A DNA stretch of 17,185 nucleotides from JANWHZ01 sp035545555 (GTDB lineage Bacteria > Patescibacteriota > Saccharimonadia > Saccharimonadales > UBA4665). The translations under genes were made by a program, and so were the position numbers. Shown here in pieces: positions 1 to 6,156 of this stretch (position 1 is the first letter of the stretch; each line of letters opens with the position of its first letter). The DNA lies in contig DASZYD010000004.1 of assembly GCA_035545555.1 (NCBI GenBank), positions 1 to 17,185 of the forward strand, in the 5' to 3' direction. A model generated the notes under the pieces. It was not told the origin of the DNA. It made no database searches and was given only the letters and a program-made list of their open reading frames with translations.

Positions 1-1
1 A

Positions 2-244
2 GCCGCGCTCGCGCCGACCGGCTGTGGTGATAGCCAGGGTCAATTTGTCGGCGACCTGCAGGCCGCCCGCCAACAGCTCCAACTGGTGCGCGCGGCCGAC
101 CGCACGATTCGCCAGCAGCTCACCGGGCATGTGCTTCCGGATCTGCAGGCGTACAGCGAGTGGCTGCAGCAACAGGCGGCCAGCGCCGCGAACGCCAGCG
201 CCGATGTGCATGCTACTGCCGGCGCAAGTGTAACAACTGATTAG
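2..244 (+). CDS. C-terminal 80 residues of an unrecognised protein (5' end outside window)
   Basis: This frame is open from the first bases to a TAG at 242-244 with no convincing start, so the gene begins upstream of the window. The visible part is rich in Gln, Ala and Leu and looks like one long amphipathic helix (roughly residues 15-65), followed by an Ala/Ser/Thr-rich tail. A short segment near the edge reads APTGCGD. It is faintly like a lipobox, but with no view of the N-terminus this cannot be used. The stop is 9 bases before the ECF sigma gene start, so the two are probably co-transcribed. That would make this protein part of, or upstream of, the sigma/anti-sigma unit. No family was recognised. 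An overlapping ORF at 24-233 in another frame has a Cys/Arg/Pro-rich composition typical of a shadow. Confidence 0.6.
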   Translation, partial: AALAPTGCGDSQGQFVGDLQAARQQLQLVRAADRTIRQQLTGHVLPDLQAYSEWLQQQAASAANASADVHATAGASVTTD

Positions 245-253
245 CCGTTTGCT

Positions 254-784
254 ATGGATCATGCCACCGAGCAAGCAGCCATTACCGCCGTCCTGGCCGG
301 CGACCGTGACGCGTATCGGCCGCTGGTAGAGCGCTACCAGGCCGGGCTGATCGCCTACGCCTACGGCATCGTCGGCGACGAAGCGGCCGCGCACGATATT
401 GCCCAAGAGGCGTTCATTGCTGCGTATCGCCGTCTTGGCCAGTACAAACCGGCCTATGCGTTCTCGACCTGGCTGTACCGTATCGCGCGCAACCTGGCCT
501 ATGCCGATCTCAAGCAACACACGCGCTGGGTCCCTTACGACGAAACGCTGGCGGACGTATCCGCCGGCGACGATACGCCCGAAGAGCTCGACACGGCAAA
601 ACGGGCAGCTGAGCTGCATCGGGCGCTCGGCAAGCTCCGCCCGGAATGGCGCTCGGCGTTGCAGCTGTATTATTGGGAGGATAAGAGCTATCAGGAAATC
701 GCGGATGTGCTGGATGCGCCGGTCAATACGGTGCGCGTCTGGCTGTCCCGTGCCAAAGAGCAACTAAGGAGTGAACTTATATGA
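254..784 (+). CDS. ECF-type RNA polymerase sigma factor (sigma-70 family)
   Basis: The protein is 176 residues, the usual size of a group-4 (ECF) sigma factor, which directs RNA polymerase to a small set of stress or envelope promoters. Region 2 spans about residues 24-92, with the DIAQEAFIAAYR helix (48-59) and the FSTWLYRIARN segment (70-80) that belongs to core binding and -10 melting. Region 4 spans about 120-173, with the helix-turn-helix YQEIADVLDAPVNTVRVWLSR (146-166), which reads the -35 element. The acidic linker at 97-113 joins the two. No extra C-terminal domain is present. The gene lies 9 bases after the upstream partial gene and has no clear Shine-Dalgarno sequence. Its TGA overlaps the ATG of the next gene (ATGA), which fits a sigma/anti-sigma pair. 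The regulon is unknown. Confidence 0.95.
   Translation: MDHATEQAAITAVLAGDRDAYRPLVERYQAGLIAYAYGIVGDEAAAHDIAQEAFIAAYRRLGQYKPAYAFSTWLYRIARNLAYADLKQHTRWVPYDETLADVSAGDDTPEELDTAKRAAELHRALGKLRPEWRSALQLYYWEDKSYQEIADVLDAPVNTVRVWLSRAKEQLRSELI
766..774 (+). promoter_or_regulatory. Shine-Dalgarno sequence for the anti-sigma gene
   Basis: AAGGAGTGA inside the end of the sigma gene lies 6 bases before the ATG at 781 (9 bases from the GGAG core). It supports that start. A second good site, GGAGG at 801-805, lies 5 bases before an in-frame ATG at 811, so a shorter form could also be made. Confidence 0.6.
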
Positions 785-1236
785 TTGACGCAAAAACAAT
801 GGAGGAACGTATGAAGCAAGCCAAGCCGAATCTGCCGGCCGATCCGGCCTTTACGGCACAAGTCATGGATAAGATTGAGGCTGTGGCGCCCGCACCGCGT
901 CCGGTGGTCTGGACGATATGGCGGCCATGGGTGCTAGCAGCGGCCGTTGCTGTGGTCGTAGCGGGGGTGGCGGTACCGCTGATACTCACGCATCGTACGA
1001 AGCCGTCGACCGTTGCAGGTAACACAGCCAATAGCCAGCCAAACGCCGGCAATACCCCCGGCACCAACCAGCCATCTTCGAACGGCAGCGGCAGCACCTC
1101 AGGCAAGAGTGCTGCATACTACCAGCAGCTGGCCAGTAATGCGCAGAACGACAGCAGCTCTATCGCCCGGCAGACCGGCAGCTTCAGCGACAACGATTAC
1201 GCCGACAGCCTCCTGGCCGACAGCGCCCTCAATTAG
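781..1236 (+). CDS. Probable anti-sigma factor, single-pass membrane protein
   Basis: The 151-residue protein has a short N-terminal cytosolic part (1-47), one strong transmembrane segment (about 48-70) and a low-complexity Asn/Ser/Gly/Thr/Pro-rich extracytoplasmic tail (73-115) ending in a more ordered Tyr/Gln/Ser segment. This layout, and the 4-base ATGA overlap with the ECF sigma gene, are the main reasons to call it an anti-sigma factor that would hold the sigma factor at the membrane. I see no HxxxCxxC zinc motif of the ZAS class, so it is not a classical RsrA/ChrR type, and sequence similarity alone would not prove the role. Two starts are plausible: ATG 781 (AAGGAGTGA upstream) and ATG 811 (GGAGG upstream, giving 141 residues). 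The stop TAG at 1234-1236 overlaps the stop of the convergent gene. Confidence 0.75.
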   Translation: MIDAKTMEERMKQAKPNLPADPAFTAQVMDKIEAVAPAPRPVVWTIWRPWVLAAAVAVVVAGVAVPLILTHRTKPSTVAGNTANSQPNAGNTPGTNQPSSNGSGSTSGKSAAYYQQLASNAQNDSSSIARQTGSFSDNDYADSLLADSALN

Positions 1237-2228
1237 CGGCTGCGGGTCGTTTGCCGCTTGCGGGCGTGGTCGGCTTCGTCTTCAATCTCGTGCTGCAGGA
1301 TTTCTTCGATCAGGTCTTCGATAGTTACGATGCCCACGATTGTATCGTCCCGCTCCACCGGCAGCAGGTGCGTCTTGCTATGGATGAACTTGCGGAAGAG
1401 AGTATCCAGCGCGGTCATGCTCCCTACCGGTTGCGCCCGGTATAGCGGCAACTCGGTGGCCCGGTAGCTGCGTCCGTCAAAATCCACGTCGACCAGATCT
1501 TTCATCAGCAGTACGCCCTCGCATACCGTGCGGGCTTTATTAAAGATGGGAATACGGCTGCGGCCCTGGGCTTTGATCTCGTCAATTTTTTTGGCGTTAA
1601 TGACCGTGCCCGGCGTCAGCCAGTAGACCTTGCCGAGCGGCGTCATGATGTCCCGCACGCGCTTCTCGCTCAGGCTGAGCGCACCGCGCATAATGTCGAT
1701 CTCGCTGTCGTCCAGCTCGCTGTGCTCGTTGGTGGCATGCTCGCCGATCAGCAGGCCGAGCTCGCGGCGGCTCTGCAATTGGGCATGCTCCGGTCCAAGC
1801 AGCGCGTCGAGCAGAAGCTGCAGCGGCTTCGAAATGGGGTAGGTGATGGCGACCATCAATTTCAGGAGCGGCGCCAGCAGCGCGCAGTAGAGAAGCGCCC
1901 GCTTCACAAATAAGGCCTGCGGCACTACCTCGCCGAAGATCACGATAAGCAGCGTACTGGCGATGCCGGCGATCCAGCCGATGAAGTAGCGCTCCAGCAG
2001 TAGTGACGTGGCCGAGATGACCGCTACATTGGTGAGCAGGATGCTGGCCAGCGCCAGGTGCGTGCGCTCGCGCAGCGGCAGTACCTGCTTCGCGCGCCAG
2101 TCGCCCAGTTTGGCTTGCCGCCGCAGGTCACCAATCTTCAGCGACATCAGGCCGATGTTCAGCCCAGAGCAGACCGCCGAAAACACAATCAACACAACAA
2201 TCAGCAAAACGTCCAACAACGTCGCCAT
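1233..2228 (-). CDS. CNNM/CorC-family membrane protein (DUF21 plus paired CBS domains)
   Basis: The 331-residue protein has the standard order of the CNNM/CorC (older name HlyC/CorC) family, which has been linked to magnesium and divalent-cation efflux. An N-terminal DUF21 transmembrane domain (about 5-175) carries the SGLNIGLMSL and GEVVPQALFVK motifs. A CBS pair follows (about 193-310), with RDIMTPL at 192-198 and the hallmark IVGIVTIEDLIEEILQHEIEDE at about 297-318. There is no CorC_HlyC C-terminal domain, so it is a short form. I chose ATG at 2228. An in-frame GTG at 2240 would add four residues and is possible. A longer reading back to 2402 adds a Cys/Tyr-rich stretch that does not look like protein. 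The stop TAA (1235-1233) overlaps the convergent anti-sigma stop. Ligand and transported ion cannot be told from sequence. Confidence 0.9.
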   Translation of the reverse strand: MATLLDVLLIVVLIVFSAVCSGLNIGLMSLKIGDLRRQAKLGDWRAKQVLPLRERTHLALASILLTNVAVISATSLLLERYFIGWIAGIASTLLIVIFGEVVPQALFVKRALLYCALLAPLLKLMVAITYPISKPLQLLLDALLGPEHAQLQSRRELGLLIGEHATNEHSELDDSEIDIMRGALSLSEKRVRDIMTPLGKVYWLTPGTVINAKKIDEIKAQGRSRIPIFNKARTVCEGVLLMKDLVDVDFDGRSYRATELPLYRAQPVGSMTALDTLFRKFIHSKTHLLPVERDDTIVGIVTIEDLIEEILQHEIEDEADHARKRQTTRSR

Positions 2229-2260
2229 AGCTATAACCACATCGCTCTCAAAGCATGTAC

Positions 2261-2266
2261 AGTATA
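2261..2266 (-). promoter_or_regulatory. -10 box for the CNNM/CorC gene
   Basis: TATACT read on the minus strand. The predicted start of transcription (about 2254) is some 26 bases ahead of ATG 2228, so this gene would have a short leader. The -35 region is poor. Confidence 0.5.
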
Positions 2267-2284
2267 CCTCACCGAGCGGGTATA

Positions 2285-2314
2285 TTCCATAAGTGTATCG
2301 GCGGATGGTATGCT
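2285..2314 (+). promoter_or_regulatory. Candidate promoter ahead of the small ORF and tgt
   Basis: An extended -10, TGG followed by TATGCT (2309-2314), has a weak -35 (TTCCAT, 2285-2290) at 18 bases. Transcription would start near 2321, only a few bases before the ATG at 2325 and about 120 bases before the tgt start. It lies back to back with the minus-strand promoter at 2261-2266. Confidence 0.5.
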
Positions 2315-2324
2315 GTGTACACGT

Positions 2325-2462
2325 ATGGTAAAACGCAGTGAGGCCGAGATCCGGGATAGTGCCAGACTGCCCGAACAGGGGAAGCCGTTGCCTGACGGGC
2401 ATTCGCAGAGTTTGTTGGGTTATCCGCTTCGTGTTGCATGCTATGAGTACGCATCACTTTAG
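2325..2462 (+). CDS. Possible 45-residue protein or leader peptide overlapping tgt
   Basis: An ATG 10 bases after the TATGCT box opens a 45-codon frame ending at TAG 2460-2462. It overlaps the tgt start (2443) by 20 bases in a different frame. The product is hydrophilic, with a charged start (MVKRSEAEIRDSAR) and a Tyr/Leu-rich end, and matches no family I know. It fills most of the otherwise non-coding leader of tgt, and tgt has no visible Shine-Dalgarno sequence. Translation of this ORF could therefore carry ribosomes to the tgt start by coupling. It may equally be a chance frame in an untranslated leader. The small size and lack of homology keep confidence low. Confidence 0.35.
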   Translation: MVKRSEAEIRDSARLPEQGKPLPDGHSQSLLGYPLRVACYEYASL

Positions 2463-3654
2463 CTTTCGAGTCGGCAAGACATTGCCCGGGACACTGGCGC
2501 GGACGGGGGTGATCCACACGCCACACGGCGATATCCACACGCCGGCATTTATCGTGGTGGGGACCAAGGCGGCGGTCAAGGCCATGACGGTAGAACAGGT
2601 CAAAGCAGTCCGGGCGCAGGCGCTGCTGGCTAATGCCTACCATCTGTACCTGCAGCCGGGCCACGGACTTATCGAAGCGGCCGGCGGGCTGGGCACATTT
2701 ATGAACTGGGACCGGCCGACCTTCACCGATTCCGGCGGGTTCCAGGTGTTAAGTCTGGGTAGCGGCTTCAAGAAAGTGCTGGCCATGCAGAGCGGTGAGC
2801 TGGCGGATGAAGATGTTATCGCGCCAGTGCGCGAACGGCGGGCGTTTGTTGACGACGATGGGGTGACCTTCAAGTCGCACTTGGATGGCAGCACCCACAA
2901 ATTTACGCCGGAACATTCCATGCGGGTACAGCACGCCATCGGCGCGGATATCACCTTTGCCTTTGACGAGCTGACGTCACTGCATGACCCGTACGACTAT
3001 CAGGTAGCATCACTCAAACGCACACACGCCTGGGCTGAGCGCTGCCTGGCGGAAGTGGCGCGGCTGCGGCAGCTGCATCCGGACCGGCCATACCAGGCAC
3101 TGTTTGGGGTGATCCAGGGTGCGCAATACGAGGATTTGCGCAAACAAGCGGCAACGTTTATGGGGAGCCTGTCGTTTGACGGCTACGGCATCGGCGGGGC
3201 GCTCGAAAAGGACCGCATGGGTGAGATTATCCGCTGGGTGAACGAGATCTTACCGCACGACAAACCGCGGCACCTGCTGGGTATCAGTGAGCCGGACGAT
3301 ATCTTTGCGGCCATCGAACAAGGTATTGACACATTTGACTGTGTGTCGCCGACGCGGGTGGCGCGCAACGGCGCGGTCTATACCTACGAAGGGCGTATGA
3401 ATGTCTCGGCTGCCCGCTTCGAGCGCGACTTTACGCCTATCGTCGGCGGCTGCGCATGCTACACCTGCCAGCACTACAGCCGGGCCTACCTGCGCCACCT
3501 GTTCAAGGCCCGCGAGATATTGGCGGGCACGCTGGCCTCTATCCACAACGAGCAGTTCATCATCAAACTGGTAGATGATATCCGCGCCAGCATCGAAGGC
3601 GGCACCTTTTACCAACTGCGCGACGCGTGGCTCAAGCGCTATTACGGCCGGTAG
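2443..3654 (+). CDS. tgt: tRNA-guanine transglycosylase (queuosine-type Tgt)
   Basis: The 403-residue protein exchanges guanine 34 of GUN-anticodon tRNAs for preQ1 or a related base. Visible family marks are TPHGDIHTPAF (26-36), DSGGFQ (96-101, with the general-acid Asp96), the base-binding FDE (Asp175), FGVIQG (Gln225), the nucleophile in IDTFDCVSPTR (Asp299) and the zinc site Cys337-x-Cys339-x2-Cys342 with His368. The start ATG 2443 puts the conserved N-terminus at its normal place; the frame is open back to 2338, but those residues look like leader. Two pocket features differ from the E. coli and Zymomonas enzymes. The usual GGLAVGE loop reads GGALEKD (251-257), and the Cys of FDEC is Leu177. 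The incorporated base may therefore not be preQ1. No queuosine biosynthesis gene is in the window, which leaves salvage open. Confidence 0.95.
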   Translation: MSTHHFSFRVGKTLPGTLARTGVIHTPHGDIHTPAFIVVGTKAAVKAMTVEQVKAVRAQALLANAYHLYLQPGHGLIEAAGGLGTFMNWDRPTFTDSGGFQVLSLGSGFKKVLAMQSGELADEDVIAPVRERRAFVDDDGVTFKSHLDGSTHKFTPEHSMRVQHAIGADITFAFDELTSLHDPYDYQVASLKRTHAWAERCLAEVARLRQLHPDRPYQALFGVIQGAQYEDLRKQAATFMGSLSFDGYGIGGALEKDRMGEIIRWVNEILPHDKPRHLLGISEPDDIFAAIEQGIDTFDCVSPTRVARNGAVYTYEGRMNVSAARFERDFTPIVGGCACYTCQHYSRAYLRHLFKAREILAGTLASIHNEQFIIKLVDDIRASIEGGTFYQLRDAWLKRYYGR

Positions 3655-3656
3655 GG

Positions 3657-3662
3657 TATACT
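3657..3662 (+). promoter_or_regulatory. -10 box directly before the DUF475 gene
   Basis: TATACT starts 2 bases after the tgt stop and ends 9 bases before ATG 3672. This predicts an mRNA with at most a few untranslated bases. No -35 consensus is visible inside the tgt end. Confidence 0.5.
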
Positions 3663-3671
3663 GGGATATTG

Positions 3672-4685
3672 ATGAAACCGCTTGCCCGCCACTTCGGCTG
3701 GTCGCTCGGCCTGACGCTCATGGCCTTTGCCTATGTGTTGCTGTTCCAGAACCCGGCGGCCGGCCTGACGGTACTGATCCTGGCGGCGATTGAGCTGGCC
3801 TTTAGCTTCGACAATGCGGTCATCAATGCCAAGGTCCTGGGGCTGCTCAGCCCGCTGTGGCAGAAGTTGTTCCTGAGCCTGGGCATTATTCTGGCAGTGT
3901 TCGGCGTGCGCCTGGCGCTGCCGCTGCTGATTGTCGGCTGGTCGGCGCGCCTGCCGTTTGGCAAGGTGGCTGATCTGGCGCTGCACCATCCGCACCAATA
4001 TGCCGTCGAACTGGCCTTGGCACACCCGGGCATCACCGCGTTTGGCGGCGCGTTTCTCCTCATGCTGGTGTTGCATTTCTTTCTGGCGGAGCGGGATATC
4101 CATTGGGTGGAGGCAATTGAGCGGCCGCTAAGCCGTCTGGCGTCATGGTGGCTGCCGCTGGTCGTAACGTTCGTGGTGATACTTGGCCTGTCGACGCTGC
4201 CGGTCAACGAGCACCACCGCGCAACGCTGGTGGCGGGGCTGATCGGCATGCTGAGCTATGCCGCTATCAACGGGCTGATCGAGCTGGCCGGGCGTGCGTT
4301 CGGCAAGACCGGCACGGCCGCCAAACGGGTTGGGTGGGCCGCTTTCGCCACCTTTGGCTATTTGGAGCTATTGGATGCCAGTTTGTCATTCGACGGAGTC
4401 ATTGGCGCGTTCGCCATCACCAACGAGGTAGTTTTGATCGCCCTAGGCTTGGGCATCGGCGCCATCTGGGTACGCTCGCTGACCGTATATATGGTGCGCC
4501 GGCGCGCGCTGGAGACATATAGGTACCTGGAGCACGGTGCGCACTATGCCATCGGTGTACTGGCGGCGACCATGTTGCTCGGCACGTTCATTGAGGTATC
4601 AGATTACCTGACCGGCGTGCTTTGCCTGGGCATCATCGCTGCGGCGGTCGTCACGTCACGGCAGGCACTTGAACGAAGCGCCTGA
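3672..4685 (+). CDS. DUF475 / TerC-like integral membrane protein
   Basis: The 337-residue protein has about nine hydrophobic segments. It carries two copies of the acidic in-membrane motif typical of the TerC/DUF475 group: ELAFSFDNAVINAKVL (41-56) and ELLDASLSFDGVIGAFAIT (232-250). The repeated Glu...Phe-Asp-x-(Ala/Val) pattern suggests an inverted duplicated fold with acidic residues in the membrane, as in LysE-superfamily metal exporters. TerC relatives have been tied to manganese export and to loading metal onto secreted proteins; whether this member does the same is unknown. I chose ATG 3672, just after a strong -10 box, over an in-frame ATG at 3627 inside tgt. The gene has no Shine-Dalgarno sequence. 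It could also be transcribed by readthrough from tgt, 17 bases upstream. Confidence 0.85.
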   Translation: MKPLARHFGWSLGLTLMAFAYVLLFQNPAAGLTVLILAAIELAFSFDNAVINAKVLGLLSPLWQKLFLSLGIILAVFGVRLALPLLIVGWSARLPFGKVADLALHHPHQYAVELALAHPGITAFGGAFLLMLVLHFFLAERDIHWVEAIERPLSRLASWWLPLVVTFVVILGLSTLPVNEHHRATLVAGLIGMLSYAAINGLIELAGRAFGKTGTAAKRVGWAAFATFGYLELLDASLSFDGVIGAFAITNEVVLIALGLGIGAIWVRSLTVYMVRRRALETYRYLEHGAHYAIGVLAATMLLGTFIEVSDYLTGVLCLGIIAAAVVTSRQALERSA

Positions 4686-4732
4686 CACGCTTATGCTTGA
4701 GGTAGGTCACAGGTGGCGCGTAGTTGTCGCCG

Positions 4733-4738
4733 TATACT
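4733..4738 (+). promoter_or_regulatory. -10 box for the small membrane protein / beta-helix protein operon
   Basis: TATACT lies in the 72-base gap after the DUF475 gene. Predicted transcription starts near 4745, next to an in-frame ATG at 4746. The SD-led ATG at 4758 would then have a leader of only about 13 bases. Confidence 0.5.
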
Positions 4739-4747
4739 GGGCGCGAT

Positions 4748-4755
4748 GGAGGTGA
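4748..4755 (+). promoter_or_regulatory. Shine-Dalgarno sequence deciding the start of the 71-aa gene
   Basis: GGAGGTGA is a full match to the 16S tail, with the GGAGG core 5 bases before ATG 4758. It favours that start over the ATG at 4746. Confidence 0.65.
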
Positions 4756-4757
4756 TT

Positions 4758-4973
4758 ATGAAAGAGGACTGCGATCGGCAAACAGTGAAAAAGTGGCGCC
4801 AGGGCACGCGCGGCGGGGGCAGTAACATTGCATATTGCCTAGGGTTTATCGGCTCGCTGATCTACTACGTGCAGCGGAGCCATGGCCTTTGGCCGTTCGT
4901 TGCGGCTTTCCTAAAAGCGTGCGTCTGGCCGGCATTTGTGGTGTACCATGTCCTGGTATTCTTGGGAAAGTAA
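4758..4973 (+). CDS. Small membrane protein of unknown function (71 aa)
   Basis: The protein starts with a charged segment (MKEDCDRQTVKKWRQGTR). Two hydrophobic stretches follow (about residues 20-35 and 43-68), broken by a QRSHGLWP turn, so a hairpin of two membrane helices is likely. The start is set by a perfect GGAGGTGA site. An in-frame ATG four codons earlier (4746) overlaps that site and follows the TATACT box at leaderless distance, so two forms are conceivable. The stop is 15 bases before the GTG of the beta-helix protein gene, so they form an operon and the products may act together at the membrane. I do not recognise a named family. Confidence 0.7.
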   Translation: MKEDCDRQTVKKWRQGTRGGGSNIAYCLGFIGSLIYYVQRSHGLWPFVAAFLKACVWPAFVVYHVLVFLGK

Positions 4974-4975
4974 CG

Positions 4976-4983
4976 AAAGGAGG
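4976..4983 (+). promoter_or_regulatory. Shine-Dalgarno sequence for the GTG start at 4989
   Basis: AAAGGAGG lies 5 bases before GTG 4989. The nearer ATG at 4984 runs into TGA after one codon, so GTG is the real start. Confidence 0.7.
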
Positions 4984-4988
4984 ATGCA

Positions 4989-6146
4989 GTGAAACGACGA
5001 TACATAGTACTGCTGGCAGGGTGTTTAGTAGCGCTGCCGCTGGCGTTGTGGGGTGCCGTAGCGCATGCCCAGGATTTCCGTTCGGGTGACGCAGTAACGG
5101 TCGCGGCTGGTCGGACCGTAGATAATACGTTGTTTGCCAGTGGCCACACGATTGCCATCGAAGGCACCGTCAACGGTGATGTGTACTGCATCGGCCAAAC
5201 GGTGGACATCACCGGTACGGTCAATGGCGATGTGTTTTGTGCCGGCCAGAACGTATCGGTATCCGGCGCTATCCATGGCAGCCTACATGCGGCCGGTCAA
5301 ACGGTGAATATTGCCGCGCCGGTGGAGCGGAGCCTGGCGGTGGCTGGCCAAAGCGTGACTATCGAGTACGGTACGACTGTTGGCGGCGATGCGGCGATCG
5401 TCGGACAGAGTGTCACGGCCAATGGCACCGTCACGCGTGACCTGGCGGTTGCCGGGGCGACAGTGACCCTGAGCGGTACGGTTGGCCGGAACGTGCGTGC
5501 CGAGAGCAACGACATCTTACTCAATGGAGGAGCCAGGGTTGGCGGTGACTTTACCTACGCGAGCGCCCATGCTCTGGCGCGCGCCGATAGCGCAACCATT
5601 GCGGGTACGCTGACCCGCAAGCCGCTTCCCGTACGCCATCATTCGCCGCTACAGGTCGGTGTGTTCTTCAGGATCGGTGCCTGGTTCGCGCTCTATCTCT
5701 TCGCCGCGTTTGTGATCATGGCACTGGCGCTGGTGCTGCTCGCGCCGCAGGCGTTTCGCCTGGCCACCGAAGCGGCTGCCGGTTCGCCGCTGTGGACGAT
5801 CGTGGTCGGACTGCTTAGCACGATTATCGCGCCGGTAGTGATCATCCTGCTGGCGGTAACGCTTGTGGGGCTGCCCCTGGCCGTCATCCTGGGATTGGCC
5901 TGGACGGTAGTGCTGATGGTGTCGGGCGTCTTTGCTGCCTACTATCTTGGCTGGTTGCTCATTGGCAAGACGACGAAGAACGTTGTGCTGGTGATGTTGC
6001 TGGGTAGCGTGCTGCTCGGGCTGCTATACTTCATTCCCGTCGTTGGTTTTGTAGTCATGCTGTTGGCAGGCTGGGTTGGCTGCGGCATGATACTCCGCAG
6101 CTTGCGCGGTCTGCCGAAGCCACGCTACACCGTCAGCGCGCGCTAA
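4989..6146 (+). CDS. Secreted bactofilin-like beta-helix protein with C-terminal membrane domain
   Basis: The 385-residue protein begins with a signal peptide (positive start, hydrophobic 6-24, AHA-QD cleavage site near 27). A region of roughly 18-residue repeats follows (about 42-205), with a pattern such as GTVNGDVYCIGQTVDI, GTVNGDVFCAGQNVSV and GAIHGSLHAAGQTVNI. This regular spacing of Gly, small and beta-branched residues predicts a right-handed beta-helix, as in bactofilins and polymer-forming cytoskeletal proteins. Unlike cytosolic bactofilins, this one is exported. The C-terminal third (about 226-370) has four or five membrane helices with conserved-looking Gly/Pro (TLVGLPLAVILGLAW). 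It may present or anchor a surface structure or polymer. The GTG start is set by the SD site at 4976-4983. It is co-transcribed with the 71-aa membrane protein, and its end faces the convergent DUF1345-like gene 3 bases away. Confidence 0.8.
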   Translation: MKRRYIVLLAGCLVALPLALWGAVAHAQDFRSGDAVTVAAGRTVDNTLFASGHTIAIEGTVNGDVYCIGQTVDITGTVNGDVFCAGQNVSVSGAIHGSLHAAGQTVNIAAPVERSLAVAGQSVTIEYGTTVGGDAAIVGQSVTANGTVTRDLAVAGATVTLSGTVGRNVRAESNDILLNGGARVGGDFTYASAHALARADSATIAGTLTRKPLPVRHHSPLQVGVFFRIGAWFALYLFAAFVIMALALVLLAPQAFRLATEAAAGSPLWTIVVGLLSTIIAPVVIILLAVTLVGLPLAVILGLAWTVVLMVSGVFAAYYLGWLLIGKTTKNVVLVMLLGSVLLGLLYFIPVVGFVVMLLAGWVGCGMILRSLRGLPKPRYTVSAR

Positions 6147-6156
6147 CGTCTAGCGC
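6140..6156. other. Short inverted repeat between convergent genes
   Basis: GCGCTA (6140-6145) and TAGCGC (6151-6156) are separated by 5 bases and include the stop codons of both convergent genes. It could act as a weak two-way terminator, but there is no T-run on either strand. Confidence 0.3.

Noticed and set aside
2338..2442. Longer Tgt start at 2338
   Set aside because: The extra 35 residues are Arg/Cys-rich and unlike Tgt N-termini; the ATG at 2443 fits the family start. The same bases may instead encode the small ORF in another frame.
2320..2442. preQ1 riboswitch ahead of tgt
   Set aside because: I looked for the short preQ1-I stem-loop with A-rich tail and did not find it. A formal covariance search (Infernal, Rfam preQ1 models) would be decisive.
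5142..5560. DNA tandem repeat
   Set aside because: The periodicity is at the protein level (beta-helix turns of about 18 residues); the DNA copies differ too much to count as a nucleotide repeat.
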